64,000 bases of DNA from Veillonella_A intestinalis. Its GTDB lineage: Bacteria; Bacillota; Negativicutes; Veillonellales; Veillonellaceae. The stretch spans positions 62,001 to 126,000 of the forward strand of contig NZ_CALPCB010000001.1 in assembly GCF_943192895.1 (NCBI RefSeq), in the 5' to 3' direction. Shown piece by piece: positions 5,924 to 14,122 of the stretch (the first letter of the stretch is position 1; each line of letters opens with the position of its first letter). The notes under the pieces are model-generated. The model saw only the letters and a list, made by a program, of their open reading frames with translations, had not been told where the DNA came from and searched no databases. The translations under genes were made by a program, and so were the position numbers.

Positions 5924-7546
5924 TTAAGCCACCTTTCGAATACTTACGTTAAATAACTTAGCTAAATAATCTAATACTACTGAAAAAGGCATTCCAGATA
6001 ATTCTTGTAGTACATTGAAAATGTCCGCACCTTTTTTATTACCATGTCCAGCACAATTAGGACTAAAGCAATAATAGCGGTAGCCGTCTACTTCGTTACC
6101 TATGATATTCGCACTAGCGATATTATCATCGTGTAAGATACAACGAAATAGTTGGCATTCTGGTAAGCCTAAAAAATCGGCTAAATTAATCGTCTTAGCG
6201 TATGATTTGAATTCATTGATAGTCATTGTACGTACGTCTTGCGTATCAACGCTTACAGCTTGTAATTTACTGATTGCTAAGATACGCGTATCAGAAATAG
6301 TAGCTGGCTTATGGTTATGTGATTTCTGGATTCTGGATTCTGGCTTTACTTCTGGGTATTTAGTTAAGTATTCTTCACATGCAGCCTTAACATAGCCTTC
6401 AAAATCGGTTAAACCAGATTCAAAGTCTTTTATGCTGTAGCGTACAGCGTTAGCGTCATAAATCATTACTTCATAGTCGCTATATTCGTTCCCTTTACGC
6501 CACGTAGTATAAGGCATACGCAATACACGGCTAGAATCACATACAGCCTTATCAGCAATCGCGAATGTATCAACCAATTTAGATTCTAAGGCTAACCATT
6601 CATCGCTACTTGTTTCTTCTATCGACCAAATACAATGAAAGCCGTTTCTTGTTTCTGTAATCATGGTTGGCACTAATCCAAAGGAATGGATTACAGCTAA
6701 CATATCTACTTTACGTTTAGCGACTTCTTCAAGATTGAAGTACTTCCCGTTTTTGTCTTTACCAGCGTCAATATCAATAAACATGTTTCTGTAAGTTACA
6801 ATATTGCCAGCTGAACGCTTACCATATTCGCTTGATTCATTAGCTAAAAAGAATTGATTAAATCCGTCAAAGCTATATACATCAGCTTCTTTATTGTTTA
6901 ATACGTACTCTTTAAAAATAGATTCAAAACTTTCTTTTTCAGAAGTAGAACTTTCTTCGATTTCTTCTTCATCTTTAAGAAAAAATTCATCTGCTTTATT
7001 ATGGTTGAATGTGCCGTATTGTCTATAATATTCATCTGTGAACATAGCTACAGTAGTATCGTCTAAGCGTTTATCTAAATCTTCTTTAAACAACCAATAC
7101 GCAACAACTGTAATCGAATAAGACGGCTGTATAAATGCTGGATTGACATAGATAACGTTACGCGTCATATCGTTATTACTAATCCATTTATGGATTTTTA
7201 AAACATTGGCTTTTTTACAGCGTGAAAAGAAGTGCTTAAATGCACTATCAGACAATTCAAGAATTGCTTGTAAATCCTTACGCGTCATAGGTTTTTGACG
7301 TCGTGACTGTTTGTCATAGCAGTATAAAATGCTATCACTTTTCAAATGCTGGCTGATAATCATAGCGAAGTAGTAAATGTCCTTTTGTGTTAATCCTCTA
7401 CTAATCGCGTCATAGCCAAAGCTGATTGACACTTTATCGCTGTAAAATCTGCCAGACTGTAAGCGACCTTCTTTCGTTACAAGTGTTTGTCTGGATTGAA
7501 AATATTTACTGTTATTGTCAGCATGTGTATATAATGAGTTAGTCAT
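5924..7546 (-). CDS. Phage replication protein: primase-polymerase-like palm domain with C-terminal zinc motif
   Basis: 540 residues. Residues about 20-200 look like a helical, possibly winged-helix DNA-binding part (MTRKDLQAILELSDSAFKHFFSRC). An acidic linker (about 190-215) leads to a region with the hallmarks of RepB/PrimPol-type archaeo-eukaryotic primases: MFIDIDAGKD (about 256-265, metal-binding Asp pair), ETRNGFHCIWS (about 300-310, catalytic His) and SSRVLRMPYTTW (about 338-350). The C-terminus has a Cys/His cluster, ECQLFRCILHDDN and YCFSPNCAGHG (about 463-503), which resembles the CHC2 zinc ribbon of DnaG primases. It probably initiates or primes phage replication. A CGGAGGA site precedes the start, and a member of the phage palindrome family lies in the leader. 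No helicase gene is seen in the prophage. Confidence 0.75.
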   Translation of the reverse strand: MTNSLYTHADNNSKYFQSRQTLVTKEGRLQSGRFYSDKVSISFGYDAISRGLTQKDIYYFAMIISQHLKSDSILYCYDKQSRRQKPMTRKDLQAILELSDSAFKHFFSRCKKANVLKIHKWISNNDMTRNVIYVNPAFIQPSYSITVVAYWLFKEDLDKRLDDTTVAMFTDEYYRQYGTFNHNKADEFFLKDEEEIEESSTSEKESFESIFKEYVLNNKEADVYSFDGFNQFFLANESSEYGKRSAGNIVTYRNMFIDIDAGKDKNGKYFNLEEVAKRKVDMLAVIHSFGLVPTMITETRNGFHCIWSIEETSSDEWLALESKLVDTFAIADKAVCDSSRVLRMPYTTWRKGNEYSDYEVMIYDANAVRYSIKDFESGLTDFEGYVKAACEEYLTKYPEVKPESRIQKSHNHKPATISDTRILAISKLQAVSVDTQDVRTMTINEFKSYAKTINLADFLGLPECQLFRCILHDDNIASANIIGNEVDGYRYYCFSPNCAGHGNKKGADIFNVLQELSGMPFSVVLDYLAKLFNVSIRKVA

Positions 7547-7563
7547 ATAAAAATCCTCCGAAA

Positions 7564-7582
7564 CTTCTTGAAATTTAAGATT
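7564..7582. repeat. Copy of the TTCTTAA/TTAAGAA palindrome
   Basis: CTTCTTGAAATTTAAGATT, in the leader of the primase gene between the upstream stop codon and the ribosome binding site. Confidence 0.5.
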
Positions 7583-7589
7583 AAATAGC

Positions 7590-7611
7590 CTTCAATATAT
7601 AAGTCTATTTA
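7590..7611 (-). repeat. 22-bp exact repeat, copy 1
   Basis: On the minus strand it reads TAAATAGACTTATATATTGA plus AG. The same 22 bp are on the plus strand at 14699-14720. Both copies begin at the end of a gene and precede a palindrome, a ribosome binding site and a start codon. Confidence 0.8.
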
Positions 7612-7901
7612 TTGCCAAATTGTACGTACTCAAATTCTTGTAATGCTTCTAAGCTTGATTCGCGTTTCTCTTTTTTCGCAAGTGATTGTGCTGTATGGTA
7701 AGAATATTCGCGTGTATTCTTACTATCTAGCCGATTAGTCGTACGCTGCTTTAAATACAATGAATCAATTAAGCAATCGTATTCATATTCAGACATATTA
7801 TTTGTAGCGTATTCAACCATAGCTACGATTTCTGATTCTTCGTAATCTTCGTACGATTTGACGTTATTAATATCTTCTAAATTCCCGTAATTAAACTTCA
7901 T
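7605..7901 (-). CDS. Hypothetical phage protein
   Basis: 98 residues from the ATG at 7901, which overlaps the end of the upstream sigma-like gene by 11 bp and so is preferred to earlier in-frame starts. The protein is acidic at the front (NLEDINNVKSYEDYEESEIV) and charged throughout, without cysteines other than one. It lies in the replication cluster ahead of the primase. No family recognised. Confidence 0.6.
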   Translation of the reverse strand: MKFNYGNLEDINNVKSYEDYEESEIVAMVEYATNNMSEYEYDCLIDSLYLKQRTTNRLDSKNTREYSYHTAQSLAKKEKRESSLEALQEFEYVQFGNK

Positions 7902-8181
7902 CGCTACCCCCAAAGAAAGCATTGTCAAAATGTTTTAACGCTGTTTGATATACAGAATAAATCGTGTTCTTTTTGATTCCTAACTTATCGCCTACTTCAT
8001 ATTGTCTGTAGCCTTGAAAATGTATCATTTTTAAAATATAGCGATGACGTGCGTTTAACTTATCCAGTGCTGCGTTTATATCCGCCAGCGTTGCTACAAG
8101 CCCTACATGACTATAAGCACGTTCTTTCAAATAAATATAACTATCCAATACGCGTTTAGCTTTTGAAAAATCATTCTTCAT
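7891..8181 (-). CDS. Sigma-70 region 4-like phage regulator
   Basis: 96 residues. The C-terminal half (DKLNARHRYILKMIHFQGY then RQYEVGDKLGIKKNTIYSVY) has the helix-turn-helix layout of sigma region 4 and of ArpU-like late regulators. The start is the ATG at 8181 with GGGGGT upstream, a site used repeatedly in this phage; the longer frame reaches back into the preceding gene. It may control late transcription or act at the repeat-rich region around 9 kb. Role inferred from fold only. Confidence 0.65.
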   Translation of the reverse strand: MKNDFSKAKRVLDSYIYLKERAYSHVGLVATLADINAALDKLNARHRYILKMIHFQGYRQYEVGDKLGIKKNTIYSVYQTALKHFDNAFFGGSDEV

Positions 8182-8203
8182 AATAATTATTACCCCCTTA
8201 AAA

Positions 8204-8797
8204 CTAGCTATACATAACACCAAATTCTTCAAATGACGAAATTTCTTCAAAATCAGACATACGAACCACGGCTTTTATAATTCCTTCTTCGTATAACACT
8301 TTTCGCGGAACAAGCCTTACAGCAGATTCGTATAAGACGCCGTCTGAATATGTTCCCTTAGTTTTAGTTCTTACATACTTAAATCGGTTGTCATGCTGGA
8401 TTCTGGTAGCAAATTCTTTTAATTTTTTGCCGTCGTAAATGTAAACCCTATCAAGGCTAGTAAATACAGATACAACGAAATCAGCTTCCGTATAAAGCGA
8501 CCAGCCTAAGCTATTTTTATTTGAGTTAGCTAATACTTCTATGCATTGATTTCCACTTTTATAACTATCAGTCTTTACTTCAATTTTGATTACATTAGAA
8601 TTTAAAATATCATCTACATTATCAAAGGCTGCACAATACTCATCATTTACAAAATCAACGTCAATACTTCTGTACGCTTCTGTATCTGCCTTATATAAAT
8701 CTTCACCAGCAACCAGCTTGTAGTATTCCTTAGTCCATGCTTCCCCTACATCGCCAATAACTAAACATTCATCAAAATTACGCAACATTAAATTCAA
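8204..8797 (-). CDS. Probable PD-(D/E)XK-type nuclease
   Basis: 197 residues. TTG at 8797 is the likely start because AGGGGG lies 7 nt upstream, whereas the next ATG is 16 nt away. The core contains SIDVDFVNDEYC, then VIKIEVKTDSYKSGN, a D...(E)VK layout typical of restriction-like nuclease folds, and a following strand-helix pattern (ADFVVSVFTSLDRVYIYD). It heads the minus-strand replication cluster. A role in recombination or DNA processing fits, but the family is not firmly identified. Confidence 0.5.
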   Translation of the reverse strand: MNLMLRNFDECLVIGDVGEAWTKEYYKLVAGEDLYKADTEAYRSIDVDFVNDEYCAAFDNVDDILNSNVIKIEVKTDSYKSGNQCIEVLANSNKNSLGWSLYTEADFVVSVFTSLDRVYIYDGKKLKEFATRIQHDNRFKYVRTKTKGTYSDGVLYESAVRLVPRKVLYEEGIIKAVVRMSDFEEISSFEEFGVMYS

Positions 8798-8821
8798 TTA
8801 AAAACCCCCTATTCTGTAATA

Positions 8822-8892
8822 AAAAAAGAAGCTTCTACATATGTATTACTTGTGTACTATTGCTATACACATACATATATAAATGCTTCTAA
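8822..8892 (-). terminator. Candidate attenuator in the leader of the replication cluster
   Basis: On the minus strand AGAAGC...ATATATGTAT pairs with ATACATATGT...GCTTCT and runs into T7. It stands between the upstream region and the first gene of the cluster, so stopping there would lower its expression. Confidence 0.4.
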
Positions 8893-8935
8893 AAACTTAA
8901 ATTATTCAGTTGTATATGACTTTGTAATTCCCCCT

Positions 8936-9281
8936 TCTACTATATCCGTAAAATAGGCACTTTTTTGGGAGAAATGGCAAGTATAATTGCCAATATTGTT
9001 TAGTCCTTCACTATATCCGTAAATTGACTGATTTTTTGGGAGTATTAGACCGTATACGGGCTAATCTTTTTTGACCGTCTACTATAACTACAAAATCACG
9101 GTATAAAGAATATTCTTTGGGACAAATTGACACAAATAAAACACCTTTCTACTATATCCGAAAAACGGGGCTATTTTTGGTTGAATTGCTCAACTAACTG
9201 AGCAATTTTTAACCCTCAACTTTTCGATAACTGTTACAACTTATTTTTATAAATACCTATTCTGTATCTCTACTATATCCG
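8936..9281. repeat. Five boxes CTACTATATCCGTA at about 71-bp spacing
   Basis: TATATCC (or its variant TATAACT in copy 3) starts at 8941, 9012, 9083, 9153 and 9274, giving steps of 71, 71, 70 and 121. Each box is followed 15-30 nt later by a T-rich word (TTTTTTGGG or CTATTTTTG). Inverted repeats follow copies 1 (TGGCAA/TTGCCA), 2 (ATTAG..CTAAT then T6) and 4 (AATTGCTC/GAGCAATT). Before copy 4, TTGACA stands 17 bp from TACTAT, so some boxes may double as promoters. Confidence 0.7.
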
Positions 9282-9347
9282 TAGAATCAGCCTATTTTTG
9301 TCCGTGTTGGTTTAAAACTGAGCGACGATACTTTCTAACCAGAAAAT

Positions 9348-9396
9348 AAAAAGTGCTTTTTTTTGACACTTTTCGGGGTAAAAAGTGCTTTTTTTT
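9348..9396. repeat. Two copies of AAAAAGTGCTTTTTTTT
   Basis: Copies at 9348-9364 and about 9380-9396, followed by AGCACC and AAAAGTGCG, which can pair with the AGTGC word. The role is unknown; a terminator pair or AT-rich unwinding element is possible. Confidence 0.5.
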
Positions 9397-9601
9397 AGCA
9401 CCTCTAAAAGTGCGATAAACCCTTGTAGTTACTGGATTCTTTACAAAAAAACTTACAATTTCACTTTAATATAATATAAGTGTATTTGTAACAAATCTTA
9501 TTTTTAAAAACTAAAATGCACCTCTTTCTTTTTAAGTAAAAAAAACACCTTAAAAGGGGGAGAGAAGCATTCGCTTCGAACGAACTAATTTAATCTAAAA
9601 T

Positions 9602-9620
9602 ATTCTTAATCTTTAAGAAT
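9602..9620. repeat. Copy of the TTCTTAA/TTAAGAA palindrome
   Basis: ATTCTTAATCTTTAAGAAT, a near-perfect inverted repeat in the non-coding region. Confidence 0.55.
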
Positions 9621-9766
9621 CTTTATTGAATGTAAACGCACGTTACGCGTACTAACTTTTTTCTTCTTTTTAAGGATTTTTATTTTAATCTATATAGAAC
9701 TTTAATCGCGTAAATATACTTATATTATGAGAAGGTAAAGTCGCGGTTATCTTCGAATAAAAGACG

Positions 9767-9808
9767 TATCCGTTCCTATTTTCCTCCGAATAGGGGCGGA
9801 TTCTTTTT
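9767..9808 (+). terminator. Terminator before the HNH gene
   Basis: ATCCGTTCCTATT pairs with GAATAGGGGCGGAT, followed by TCTTTTT. It ends an unidentified transcript from the non-coding region, perhaps a small RNA, and insulates the HNH/terminase block. Confidence 0.75.
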
Positions 9809-9816
9809 ATTAAAAA

Positions 9817-9835
9817 TATTCTTAAATTTTAAGAT
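9817..9835. repeat. Copy of the TTCTTAA/TTAAGAA palindrome
   Basis: ATTCTTAAATTTTAAGATT, directly in front of the AAAGG ribosome binding site of the HNH gene. Confidence 0.55.
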
Positions 9836-9847
9836 TAAAGGTATAAA

Positions 9848-10186
9848 ATGGCTAATCCTAAATTAAAATTTTTCTACAATTCCAAAGCGTGGAAAAAGAC
9901 GGCGAATCAATTTCGGGAAAAGAAAAATTATATATGTTCTCTATGTAATAAACCAAACAGTAATGAAGTACATCATATAAGAGAGATAACAATAGACAAC
10001 GTATCAGACCCGAATATAACACTTAATGAAGATAACCTAATACTACTATGTAAAGAATGTCACAACAAGCAACACAACCGATTCAAAGCCAGTACATCAG
10101 CTGTATCTGATAGGGTAGTCACATTTGATAGTAACGGGAATGTAGTCGCCTTATCTGATAGTAAGGACAAGGACTTTAATTACTAA
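9848..10186 (+). CDS. HNH endonuclease (packaging-associated)
   Basis: 112 residues with the full HNH signature: two CxxC pairs (ICSLCNK, about residue 35, and LLCKECHNKQH, about 73-83), the catalytic VHHIREI (about 47) and the Asn/Leu-rich stretch NEDNLILL. Small HNH proteins placed just before terminase genes assist DNA cleavage at packaging in many siphoviruses and myoviruses. It opens the late block together with the terminase subunits. Confidence 0.9.
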   Translation: MANPKLKFFYNSKAWKKTANQFREKKNYICSLCNKPNSNEVHHIREITIDNVSDPNITLNEDNLILLCKECHNKQHNRFKASTSAVSDRVVTFDSNGNVVALSDSKDKDFNY

Positions 10187-10332
10187 GCATATCCCCCCTA
10201 TTAAGTGAAAAATGAATTTAAAACAGAAGACCGTGCGGCACTCTTTTTCATATAAAATCTGATTTTTGTATCTGGTGTAGTCATGGTTATTACAAGTTAT
10301 TATCGATGAATTATCAATTAGGAAGGTAACAC

Positions 10333-10635
10333 ATGGGAATAGAGAGAATAGAACCGTTTTATATAAATATAGACGGCAATACATACGACGTACTTAGCGT
10401 ATTAATACATTGCGACCATATCGTAACAGTTAAGTTTGATAGCTTTTCAGACATGACTAAAGTAGCTGATTACATAGATAGACACGAACGGGCTACAGTA
10501 TCTTTCGTGCCTAATAACCAACAAACACTTTTGTTTGAAGTCGTTGGTTTTTGCGATTGCGAATATGAGAACTCATTGCAACTGATTTACGAAAATATCG
10601 TCGTACCAGATAGCCTACGTATATTTAATTTATGA
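10333..10635 (+). CDS. Hypothetical phage protein
   Basis: 100 residues, AGGAAGG site before the ATG. It looks like a small alpha/beta protein (INIDGNTYDVLSVLIHCDHI, VGFCDCEYENSLQLIYENI). It lies between the HNH and terminase small subunit genes, with a 10-nt gap to the latter. No family recognised. Confidence 0.65.
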   Translation: MGIERIEPFYINIDGNTYDVLSVLIHCDHIVTVKFDSFSDMTKVADYIDRHERATVSFVPNNQQTLLFEVVGFCDCEYENSLQLIYENIVVPDSLRIFNL

Positions 10636-10645
10636 AAGGGGCAAT

Positions 10646-11005
10646 ATGGCAACATCGAATAAGTCACAAATAACGAAAGAAGCGAATAAGCTAAAAGCTG
10701 TATTCAAACCGCTATTAGACGATGATACATACGATATTGTAGAATCGCTTATCCTAAACGCTGCGTTTATGTCTGTAACGCTAAAGGAACTACAGCAAGA
10801 CATTGCTATTAATGGCTGTACTGAACAGTACCAGAACGGGGCTAACCAACACGGAATAAAAGAATCTACATCAATCCGCGTATATAATGCAATGATTAAG
10901 AATTACAATACTACAGTTAAGAATTTAATTTCGTATTTACCAGATGATAGAAAGAAAGACACATCAGACGAATTAGAGAAGTTTTTAAGTCTGGGGAAAG
11001 GTTAA
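10646..11005 (+). CDS. Terminase small subunit (P27 family)
   Basis: 119 residues, beginning MATSNKSQITKEANKLKAVF. The pattern of an N-terminal helical region, an IAINGCTEQYQNGANQHGI segment (the Y-x-N-G/N-x-x-G motif seen in P27 proteins) and a C-terminal YNTTVKNLISYL helix fits the P27 family. It recognises phage DNA and partners with the large subunit, whose gene starts 3 bp further on. Confidence 0.85.
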   Translation: MATSNKSQITKEANKLKAVFKPLLDDDTYDIVESLILNAAFMSVTLKELQQDIAINGCTEQYQNGANQHGIKESTSIRVYNAMIKNYNTTVKNLISYLPDDRKKDTSDELEKFLSLGKG

Positions 11006-11008
11006 GTT

Positions 11009-12676
11009 ATGGGCGACAATTACATAAAACAATATTACGCAGCTATTGAATCTGGCGATATTGTTGTAAGTAAAAAAGTCGCTGCTACTTATAAACACTT
11101 AGTCGATTTATTAGACGATGATAGCGAATACATTTACGACAATAATAAAGCCTTACACGTAATTAATTTCATTGAAACATTCTGTAAGCATGGAGAAGGT
11201 AAAATCGCTGGCAAGCCTTTTCTATTAGAACTTTGGCAAAAGGCTATGATTTCTGCTGTATTCGGATTCCTAAATAAAGAAACAGGATTACGGAAGTATA
11301 GAGAAGTCATTTTAATAATAGCCCGTAAGAACGGGAAATCAGCATTAGCTTCTGCTATTGCATTGTATATGCTGTATGCGGACGGGGAAGCTGGTTCTCA
11401 AATCTATTCAGCAGCCACGAAAAAAGACCAAGCTAAAATAATATGGGAATCATCAAAGAAGATGATTAACAAAAGCCAGCTTTTGAAGAAGCACGCTAAA
11501 TTGTACATCAACGAAATAAAATGTACGCTGAATGACGGTATCTACAAACCTTTATCCTCTGATTCTAATACATTAGACGGGCTTAATGTCCATTGTTCCT
11601 TAATTGACGAATTACATGCGATTAAAGATAGGAATTTATACGACGTAATCATTGACGGTATGTCAGCACGATTACAACCATTGTCTATTATCACGTCTAC
11701 GGCTGGTATGGTTCGCGACAATATTTACGATTTAAAATACGATGAATGTACGCGTATCATTAATGGCTATTCAGACGGTAGCTACAAAGACGAAGGCGTA
11801 TTACCAATCATTTATGAATTGGATTCACGCGATGAAATAGACGACCCTACAAAGTGGTATAAAGCGAATCCGAACTTAGGTATTTCAAAACAACTTAGTT
11901 TTTTAGAATCATCGGTAAAGAAAGCGAAAGCGGATAGAAGGAATCTACCGAATACACTATGTAAAGACTTCAATATTCCAGTAAATGGCAATATGGCATT
12001 CTTTGATATGGACAAGATTATTAACGACGCTACGTTTGATATGGAAAGCCTTAGAAATTGTTACTACATAGGGGGCTGGGACTTATCGCAACAAGTAGAC
12101 TTAACATCGGCTTGTATGCTATTTAAAAAGCCTAATGAACCTACTATATATGTTAAATCAATGTATTTCATTCCAGAAGAACGCCTAAAAGAGTACGAAG
12201 AAAGAGATAATAAGCCGTATTCGGCATGGGTAAATCGTGGCTTAGTGCGATTATCTAAAGGCAAAAACATAAATCCAATGGATATATTCGACTGGTATAT
12301 CGACATGATGAACGAATATAATGTATTCCCTTATAAGTTCGGTTATGACAACTGGGGCAGCGGACAACTAGCAGAACAATTACAAATGCAATTCGGTAAA
12401 AACATTCTGGAAGTCGTACCGCAAGGTAAAAAGACATTAAGCGTACCTATGCAACGTATCAAAAATGAAATTGAAGATAAGAACATCAACTATAATAACA
12501 ATCCAATCACAATATGGAATCTGGCTTGTGTAGAAGCAGATGTAGATATAAACGGAAATATACAACCGTCAAAAAATCGAAATAAAGACGGTATCAGAAT
12601 CGACGGATTCGCAGCAATGTTAGACGCGTATACCGTCTTTTTAAATGATGAAGAAAATTATAGTTATATGAATTAA
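11009..12676 (+). CDS. Terminase large subunit
   Basis: 555 residues. The ATPase part has the packaging-motor Walker A variant ARKNGKSALAS (about residues 104-114) and Walker B with catalytic Glu LIDELHAI (about 198-205), then a coupling motif TSTAG. The nuclease part shows GGWDLSQQVDLT (about 353-364), GYDNWG and a late DGFAAMLDAY, supplying the metal-binding acidic residues. It drives DNA into the prohead and cuts it. It belongs to the YmfN/HK97-like group. Confidence 0.95.
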   Translation: MGDNYIKQYYAAIESGDIVVSKKVAATYKHLVDLLDDDSEYIYDNNKALHVINFIETFCKHGEGKIAGKPFLLELWQKAMISAVFGFLNKETGLRKYREVILIIARKNGKSALASAIALYMLYADGEAGSQIYSAATKKDQAKIIWESSKKMINKSQLLKKHAKLYINEIKCTLNDGIYKPLSSDSNTLDGLNVHCSLIDELHAIKDRNLYDVIIDGMSARLQPLSIITSTAGMVRDNIYDLKYDECTRIINGYSDGSYKDEGVLPIIYELDSRDEIDDPTKWYKANPNLGISKQLSFLESSVKKAKADRRNLPNTLCKDFNIPVNGNMAFFDMDKIINDATFDMESLRNCYYIGGWDLSQQVDLTSACMLFKKPNEPTIYVKSMYFIPEERLKEYEERDNKPYSAWVNRGLVRLSKGKNINPMDIFDWYIDMMNEYNVFPYKFGYDNWGSGQLAEQLQMQFGKNILEVVPQGKKTLSVPMQRIKNEIEDKNINYNNNPITIWNLACVEADVDINGNIQPSKNRNKDGIRIDGFAAMLDAYTVFLNDEENYSYMN

Positions 12677-12688
12677 AGGGGGTACAAC

Positions 12689-12859
12689 ATGTTTGAATCT
12701 GTAATCTTCGGCTTATTAGTCTGGGCTATTGTAATAGCCTTATTTTTTTATATTGCCTTGCCTATCATTATGTATGTAAGCGTTTTTCTATGGGTATTCT
12801 TTACGGCGATTCTTCCGTATTACTGGCAACAATTAAAACGTAAAATCAGAAAGGACTAA
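12689..12859 (+). CDS. Small phage membrane protein
   Basis: 56 residues, preceded by AAAGGGGGT. Two hydrophobic segments (GLLVWAIVIALFFYIALPII and VSVFLWVFFTAILPYY) and a basic C-terminus (LKRKIRKD). It lies between terminase and portal genes. Function unknown. Confidence 0.65.
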   Translation: MFESVIFGLLVWAIVIALFFYIALPIIMYVSVFLWVFFTAILPYYWQQLKRKIRKD

Positions 12860-12862
12860 TTA

Positions 12863-14062
12863 ATGTTTGAATTTAGAGGTATCGAAACGATTTTTAAGAA
12901 TGCAATAAATACGATTCCTAATACGGCGAATCTGGATTCGGTGAAGTTATTAAATTCGTATCAGAATCAAATTACGCAATACAACGAATTAATCTATGAC
13001 GATTTGACCGTTAATGCGTGTATTTCGACCATAGCAAGGCATGTAAGCAAGTTAAGACCCGTTCATATCCTAAGCGACGAAAACGGGCGTACAGTGCAAA
13101 ATAGCAACATTAATACGCTACTAACACATCGACCAAATGAATTTATGACATCAACTGAATTTTTGTATAAGATTACTAGCCAGCTTCTTCTTTACGGCAA
13201 CGCGTTTGTCTGGATAAAGAAAAATAAAGCTGGTTTTATTACTGGCTTCTATCCTTTGACATTCAGTAATTGCGAATTAAAAGAATACAAAGGTGAGTTG
13301 TGCTTGAAATTCCAATTTCACACAGGACAAACGGAAGTAATTTCTTACGATGAAATCATTCATTTACGGCACAACTACATAAACGACGACATCTTAGGAC
13401 AACAAGCGAACAATAGCTTAAAACCTACATTAGAGAATCTATATAAGGCTAGACAGTCAATCGCTAATAAGGTACAAAACAGCGGTAACATTACAGGTAT
13501 CTTAAAATTAGCTGGCAACCAGAAAGCCGCTGACTGGTACGAAAACGCCTTATCATGGGCTAAGAAGTTTAAAAACTATTCTTCTGAAACTGGTGGTATC
13601 GCTGCTATTGATTCGTCTGTAGAATTTCAGCCTATCGACCTAAAAGTAGAATCCGTAGAAGATTCACAATTAAAATTCCTACAAAACGAAGTATATTCTT
13701 ACTTTGGATTAACAGAAAATATTATATCTGGCAACTATACGGAACAGGAGTGGCAAGCATTTTACGAATCTGTAATAGACCCTATTAAGATTCTTTTATC
13801 ACAAGAATTTACAGCTAAAATTTTTAACGATACAGAATATAAGAACGGTAATTACATCGACTTTAATTCGAATCGTTTATCGTATGCTTCGACCACTAAT
13901 AAAGTCGCTATGGTTAAAGAGTTAGGTGCATTAGGATTATTAACAATAAATGAATCGCGTGAAATCTTCGACTTACCGCCAGTAGAAAATGGCGAAAAAC
14001 GCTTAGTATCACTTAACTACGTGAACGCCGATAAAGCGGACGAGTACCAACTAAAAGACTAA
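12863..14062 (+). CDS. Portal protein (HK97 family)
   Basis: 399 residues, 3 bp after the small membrane gene. Family features: an N-terminal region leading to DLTVNACISTIARHVSKL, LYGNAFVWIKKN (about 113-124), DEIIHLRHN (about 170), and the C-terminal part with NIISGNYTEQEW and LGALGLLTINESREIFDLPPV. It forms the dodecameric ring through which DNA enters the head. Confidence 0.93.
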   Translation: MFEFRGIETIFKNAINTIPNTANLDSVKLLNSYQNQITQYNELIYDDLTVNACISTIARHVSKLRPVHILSDENGRTVQNSNINTLLTHRPNEFMTSTEFLYKITSQLLLYGNAFVWIKKNKAGFITGFYPLTFSNCELKEYKGELCLKFQFHTGQTEVISYDEIIHLRHNYINDDILGQQANNSLKPTLENLYKARQSIANKVQNSGNITGILKLAGNQKAADWYENALSWAKKFKNYSSETGGIAAIDSSVEFQPIDLKVESVEDSQLKFLQNEVYSYFGLTENIISGNYTEQEWQAFYESVIDPIKILLSQEFTAKIFNDTEYKNGNYIDFNSNRLSYASTTNKVAMVKELGALGLLTINESREIFDLPPVENGEKRLVSLNYVNADKADEYQLKD

Positions 14063-14066
14063 CTTT

Positions 14067-14083
14067 TTCTTAAATCTTAAGAA
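14067..14083. repeat. Copy of the TTCTTAA/TTAAGAA palindrome
   Basis: TTCTTAAATCTTAAGAA, a perfect palindrome apart from its central base, between portal and protease genes. Confidence 0.6.
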
Positions 14084-14122
14084 AATTTCTTAATATGGAC
14101 TAGTAGAAAGGAAGGTTTACAC

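Larger units (their letters stand above)
8798..9847. other. 1-kb non-coding, repeat-rich region between divergent phage gene blocks
   Basis: No convincing gene is seen. The region holds five spaced boxes (8936-9280) with hairpins between them, two copies of a T-rich word (9348-9396), two palindromes of the phage family and a terminator (about 9767-9808). It is flanked by the replication cluster on the minus strand and HNH/terminase genes on the plus strand, so it probably contains the replication origin and/or the main control region. Confidence 0.6.

Noticed and set aside
10187..10332. Short frames between the HNH gene and the next gene
   Set aside because: The longest is 16 codons with no ribosome site; taken as untranslated leader.
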